Part shown: positions 61,824-64,000 of the stretch, piece by piece | Numbering within the stretch: position 1 is the first letter of the stretch | How the letters are laid out: each line of letters begins with the position of its first letter | Origin: Gemmatimonas sp. | Lineage (GTDB): Bacteria > Gemmatimonadota > Gemmatimonadetes > Gemmatimonadales > Gemmatimonadaceae | Direction of reading: 5' to 3' | DNA length: 64,000 nucleotides | Assembly (NCBI GenBank): GCA_013822425.1 | Contig: PNKL01000007.1 | Span: 1 to 64,000, forward strand | Notes under the pieces: generated by a model | Seen by the model: the letters and a program-made list of their open reading frames with translations, nothing else | The model's database searches: none | Told to the model about the DNA's origin: nothing | Made by a program: the position numbers and the translations under genes

Positions 61824-62251
61824 TCCTGCTGGATGTCAACGTCCTGGTCTACGCCATGCGCGAGGACGCCGATCGTCACGCGGAGTACTCGGCGTACCTC
61901 CGCCGGGTGCTTGGAGGCGCCGAGTCGGTGGGGGTGTCGGATATGGTGTTGAGTGGAACCGTGAGAATCCTCACGCACCGACGCATCTTCCGACCTCCGA
62001 CGCCGATGGGCTTGGCCATGGACTTCGCGGAGTTCGTGCGCGCGTCGCCCAACGTCCTGTCGGTGTCACCGGGCGCCCGGCATTGGGATATCTTCACTGG
62101 TCTCTGCCGAACCACGAACGCCGTGGGCGGGCTCGTCACTGGCGCGTGGTTTGCCGCGCTCGCGATCGAGCAGGGGTGCGAGTGGGTGAGCACCGATCGC
62201 GATTTCGCACGCTTTCCAGGGCTGCGCTGGCGTCATCCGCTCGAGTCGTGA
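61820..62251 (+). CDS. vapC: VapC-type PIN-domain toxin (ribonuclease)
   Basis: 143 residues. PIN fold: ILLDVNVLVYAMREDADRH with the first Asp (residue 5), a Glu-poor middle DMVLSGTVRILTHRRIFRPP, GLVTGAWFAALAIEQGCEWV and a C-terminal STDRDFARFPGLRW (acidic pair). Metal-dependent RNase, usually cleaving tRNA or rRNA. Translationally coupled to vapB. Confidence 0.88.
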   Translation: MILLDVNVLVYAMREDADRHAEYSAYLRRVLGGAESVGVSDMVLSGTVRILTHRRIFRPPTPMGLAMDFAEFVRASPNVLSVSPGARHWDIFTGLCRTTNAVGGLVTGAWFAALAIEQGCEWVSTDRDFARFPGLRWRHPLES

Positions 62252-62260
62252 GGCGCGCCC

Positions 62261-62878
62261 GTGTTGGTTGAGCTGATCGACCGCCTGCGCTGCCCCCACG
62301 TCCACGAAGACTCATGGCTCGTGGCGGCGGTGTCGCGCGCGGAGCATCGCCGTCTGGTCGACGCCACGCTTGGCTGCCCCGTCTGCAACGCCGAGTTCGA
62401 GGTGCGCGGTGGAGTCGTGTCGTTCGGTGAGGCGACGCCCAGCGCACCGATGCCGGCTACCGACGACGAGGTGCTGCGTGCCGCCGCGTTGCTGCACGTG
62501 GAGGAGCGCGGACTCTACCTGCTCGATGCGGCGTGGGGAAGCCTGGCCCCGGGGCTGCTGGTCCTGATCACCGCCGAGTACCTGCTGGTGGATCCTCCCG
62601 CGGGAATCACGGCCGCTGACGGTGCGGGCATCCTGTCGGGGGTCGGCGACCGCTGGCCGCTCGCCGGCGCGTCACTGCACGGCATCGCGATGGACCGGGC
62701 GACGAGCGCCCGCCTGGCCGACGCGCTGCGCATCCTTCGCGCCGGCGGCCGCCTCGTCGCCCCCGCGAGTGCCGTGCTGCCGGCCGGCGCTCGCGAGCTC
62801 GCCCGCGACGAACGGCACTGGGTGGCAGAGAAGGCCGGCGACGTGATTACGCTTTCGCGAGCCCAACGGCAGATGTAG
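62261..62878 (+). CDS. Trm112-like/degenerate methyltransferase-like protein
   Basis: 205 residues from GTG 62261, 9 bp after vapC. N-terminal ~50 residues have Cys-rich LRCPHVHEDSW and TLGCPVCNAEFEVRGGVVSF, a zinc-knuckle or Trm112p-like pattern. The C-terminal half resembles the end of a Rossmann methyltransferase (AGASLHGIAMDRATS, ALRILRAGGRLVAPASAVLP), but motif I (SAM binding) is absent. Could be a catalytically dead methyltransferase or a partner. Not clearly linked to vapBC, though the close spacing suggests one transcript. Confidence 0.55.
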   Translation: MLVELIDRLRCPHVHEDSWLVAAVSRAEHRRLVDATLGCPVCNAEFEVRGGVVSFGEATPSAPMPATDDEVLRAAALLHVEERGLYLLDAAWGSLAPGLLVLITAEYLLVDPPAGITAADGAGILSGVGDRWPLAGASLHGIAMDRATSARLADALRILRAGGRLVAPASAVLPAGARELARDERHWVAEKAGDVITLSRAQRQM

Positions 62879-62933
62879 CGGTTCCGCCGTTCACCCAAGT
62901 CCCGGGGCTGTGACGGGGGAACTGCCAACGGCC

Positions 62934-63040
62934 TTGCCGCGGATTTCGCGGATCGGGCGCGGATGCACACGGATCCTGCTTGAAGGGTCCGCAACGTGTT
63001 ATCCGCGTTCCTCCGTCGCCTTCCGCGAAATCCGCGGCAA
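62934..63040. repeat. Long inverted repeat with GCGGAT words between convergent genes
   Basis: TTGCCGCGGATTTCGCGG (62934-62951) and its exact complement (63023-63040) flank 71 nt. GAACTGC/GCAGTTC further out extends the symmetry with an 8-nt gap on the left. Inner words (GGATCGGGCGCGGATG, TTATCCGCGTTCC) repeat GCGGAT. Possible bidirectional terminator. Confidence 0.7.
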
Positions 63041-63069
63041 GCAGTTCGCAGTTTGCTCTCTCCGTTCCT

Positions 63070-64000
63070 CTACTCCACGCCCTCGTAGAGCGAGTCAATC
63101 AGCGCCGCATACGTCTTGTCGATCACCCGCCGCTTCACCTTGAGCGTCGGTGTCAGCTCGCCGCGATCCACCGTGAAGTCGTGCTCGAGGATCGCCACCT
63201 TCTTGGGCGTCTCGAAGGTCGCCAGCTTCATCTTCTCGCACTCCTCGGCGATCTCCTGCTCCATCTTCTGCTGGATCGTCGGCATCTGCAGCAACTGCGC
63301 GCGCTCGGTCCAGTAGATGTTGTGCCGTGCGGCCCAGCGTTCGAGCGCGGCGAACTCCGGTACCACCAGCACCACCGGGAACTTTCGCTTGTCGCCGATC
63401 ATCACGGCCTGCGAGACGTACTTGTTGGTCTTGAAGCCGTTCTCGATGGGCTGTGGCGCGATGTTCTTGCCGCCCGCCGTCACGATGATGTCCTTCTTGC
63501 GGTCGGTGATGCGCAGGAAGCCATCTTCCAGCACGCCGATGTCGCCGGTGTGGAACCAGCCGTCGGCGTCAATCGCCTCCGCCGTGGCGTCGGGGCGGTT
63601 CCAGTAGCCCTGCATCACGTGCGGTCCGCGCGTCAGGATCTCGCCGTCTCCGGCGACCTGCACCTCGACGCCGGCGATCGGCCGGCCGATGGTCCCGATG
63701 CGGAAGGCCGACGGGCAGTTGACGCCGATCACCGGTGACGTCTCGGTGAGCCCGTATCCCTCGAGGATCGTCAACCCGGCGGCATAGAAGAACTTGTTGA
63801 TTTCCGGCGAGAGCGGGGCGCCGCCCGAGACGAAGTACTTCATGCGGCCGCCGGTGCGCATCTTGATCTTGCTGAAGACGAGCTTCTGTGCCAGCGCATA
63901 CTGCCAGGCCAATGGGCCGGTGGGTTCCTTTCCCGCGAGCGTGGCGTCGGCCCACCGGTCGGCCACTGCGCGCGCCCAGAAGAAGATCCGCTTCTTGACG
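63070..64000 (-). CDS. Long-chain acyl-CoA synthetase (AMP-binding), 3' part
   Basis: The reverse strand is open to the window edge; stop at 63070. Contains the adenylation motifs YFVSGGAPLSPEINKFFYAA, LEGYGLTETSPVIGVNCPSA, GWFHTGDIGVLEDGFLRITD and DRKKDIIVTAGGKNIAPQPI, which fit FadD15/AMP-forming long-chain synthetases rather than acetyl-CoA synthetase. C-terminal LKVKRRVIDKTYAALIDSLY with the catalytic Lys-like position. The N-terminal domain and start lie beyond the window. Confidence 0.93.
   Translation of the reverse strand, partial: VKKRIFFWARAVADRWADATLAGKEPTGPLAWQYALAQKLVFSKIKMRTGGRMKYFVSGGAPLSPEINKFFYAAGLTILEGYGLTETSPVIGVNCPSAFRIGTIGRPIAGVEVQVAGDGEILTRGPHVMQGYWNRPDATAEAIDADGWFHTGDIGVLEDGFLRITDRKKDIIVTAGGKNIAPQPIENGFKTNKYVSQAVMIGDKRKFPVVLVVPEFAALERWAARHNIYWTERAQLLQMPTIQQKMEQEIAEECEKMKLATFETPKKVAILEHDFTVDRGELTPTLKVKRRVIDKTYAALIDSLYEGVE

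Overview
The window is about 64 kb of GC-rich bacterial chromosome, densely coding on both strands, with no rRNA or tRNA gene, CRISPR array, IS element or prophage that I can recognise. Lipoprotein and Tat signals, a TonB-plug-type protein, a beta-barrel protein, a DUF900 hydrolase lipoprotein, a PDH complex with its own lipoyl synthase, and frequent GTG starts with 4-bp GTGA overlaps suggest a Gram-negative environmental bacterium. The style resembles Gemmatimonadota, but that placement is inference, not a search result.

Layout. 1-11.7 kb: 5' part of dnaE, an M30-like metallopeptidase lipoprotein, a beta-barrel protein, a PF10023-type aminopeptidase, a UvrD/PcrA helicase, a TonB-plug-like protein, a DUF900 hydrolase, lipB and a secreted protein. 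11.9-19.2 kb: an M14 carboxypeptidase, then the minus-strand run lipA-pdhA-pdhB-pdhC-lpd. 19.5-25 kb: a small membrane protein, a conserved uncharacterised protein coupled to a DUF3108 protein and a GT2, a GT4, a glutamine amidotransferase and a coiled-coil protein. 25-33 kb: a POT transporter, then a minus-strand Opp/Dpp-type ABC importer that follows a lipoate-ligase-like gene and a 51-aa membrane protein. 33-43.7 kb: gcvP and gcvH (convergent), coaE, an orphan prepilin-like N-terminus, a tryptophanase-family lyase coupled to an AraC-type regulator, tdk coupled to a degenerate DEAD-box-like protein, a class I aminotransferase and a RAM-domain protein.

44.7-52.6 kb is the most striking block: a plus-strand NurA-like nuclease, HerA-like ATPase, Mre11/SbcD, Rad50/SbcC and GNAT gene set, which is the archaeal DNA end-resection module laid out in one direction in a bacterium. 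52.7-56 kb looks accessory: a 51-aa membrane protein, a Uma2 pseudogene, degenerate sequence, an intact Uma2 gene, and a conserved hypothetical gene coupled to a CcbP-type calcium-binding gene. 56-58.7 kb encodes a Tat-exported molybdopterin hydroxylase and its 2Fe-2S subunit. 59.6-61.5 kb is PTPS-folE-SDR, a probable tetrahydrobiopterin pathway. 61.5-62.3 kb is a VapBC pair under a palindromic operator. The window ends in a truncated long-chain acyl-CoA synthetase.

Two themes cut across the window. First, many spacers hold short tandem repeats (periods about 7, 10, 11, 19 and 24 bp). They often follow a stop codon with the purine-rich strand sense and lead into a GC-rich hairpin, sometimes making inverted repeats of about 100 bp; similar repeats also occur inside coding sequence (pdhC linker, SDR N-terminus). 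Second, several genes carry a -10-like hexamer 6-7 nt before the start codon (lipB, the PTPS gene, pcrA, nurA, vapB and three Uma2 loci), which suggests leaderless transcripts.
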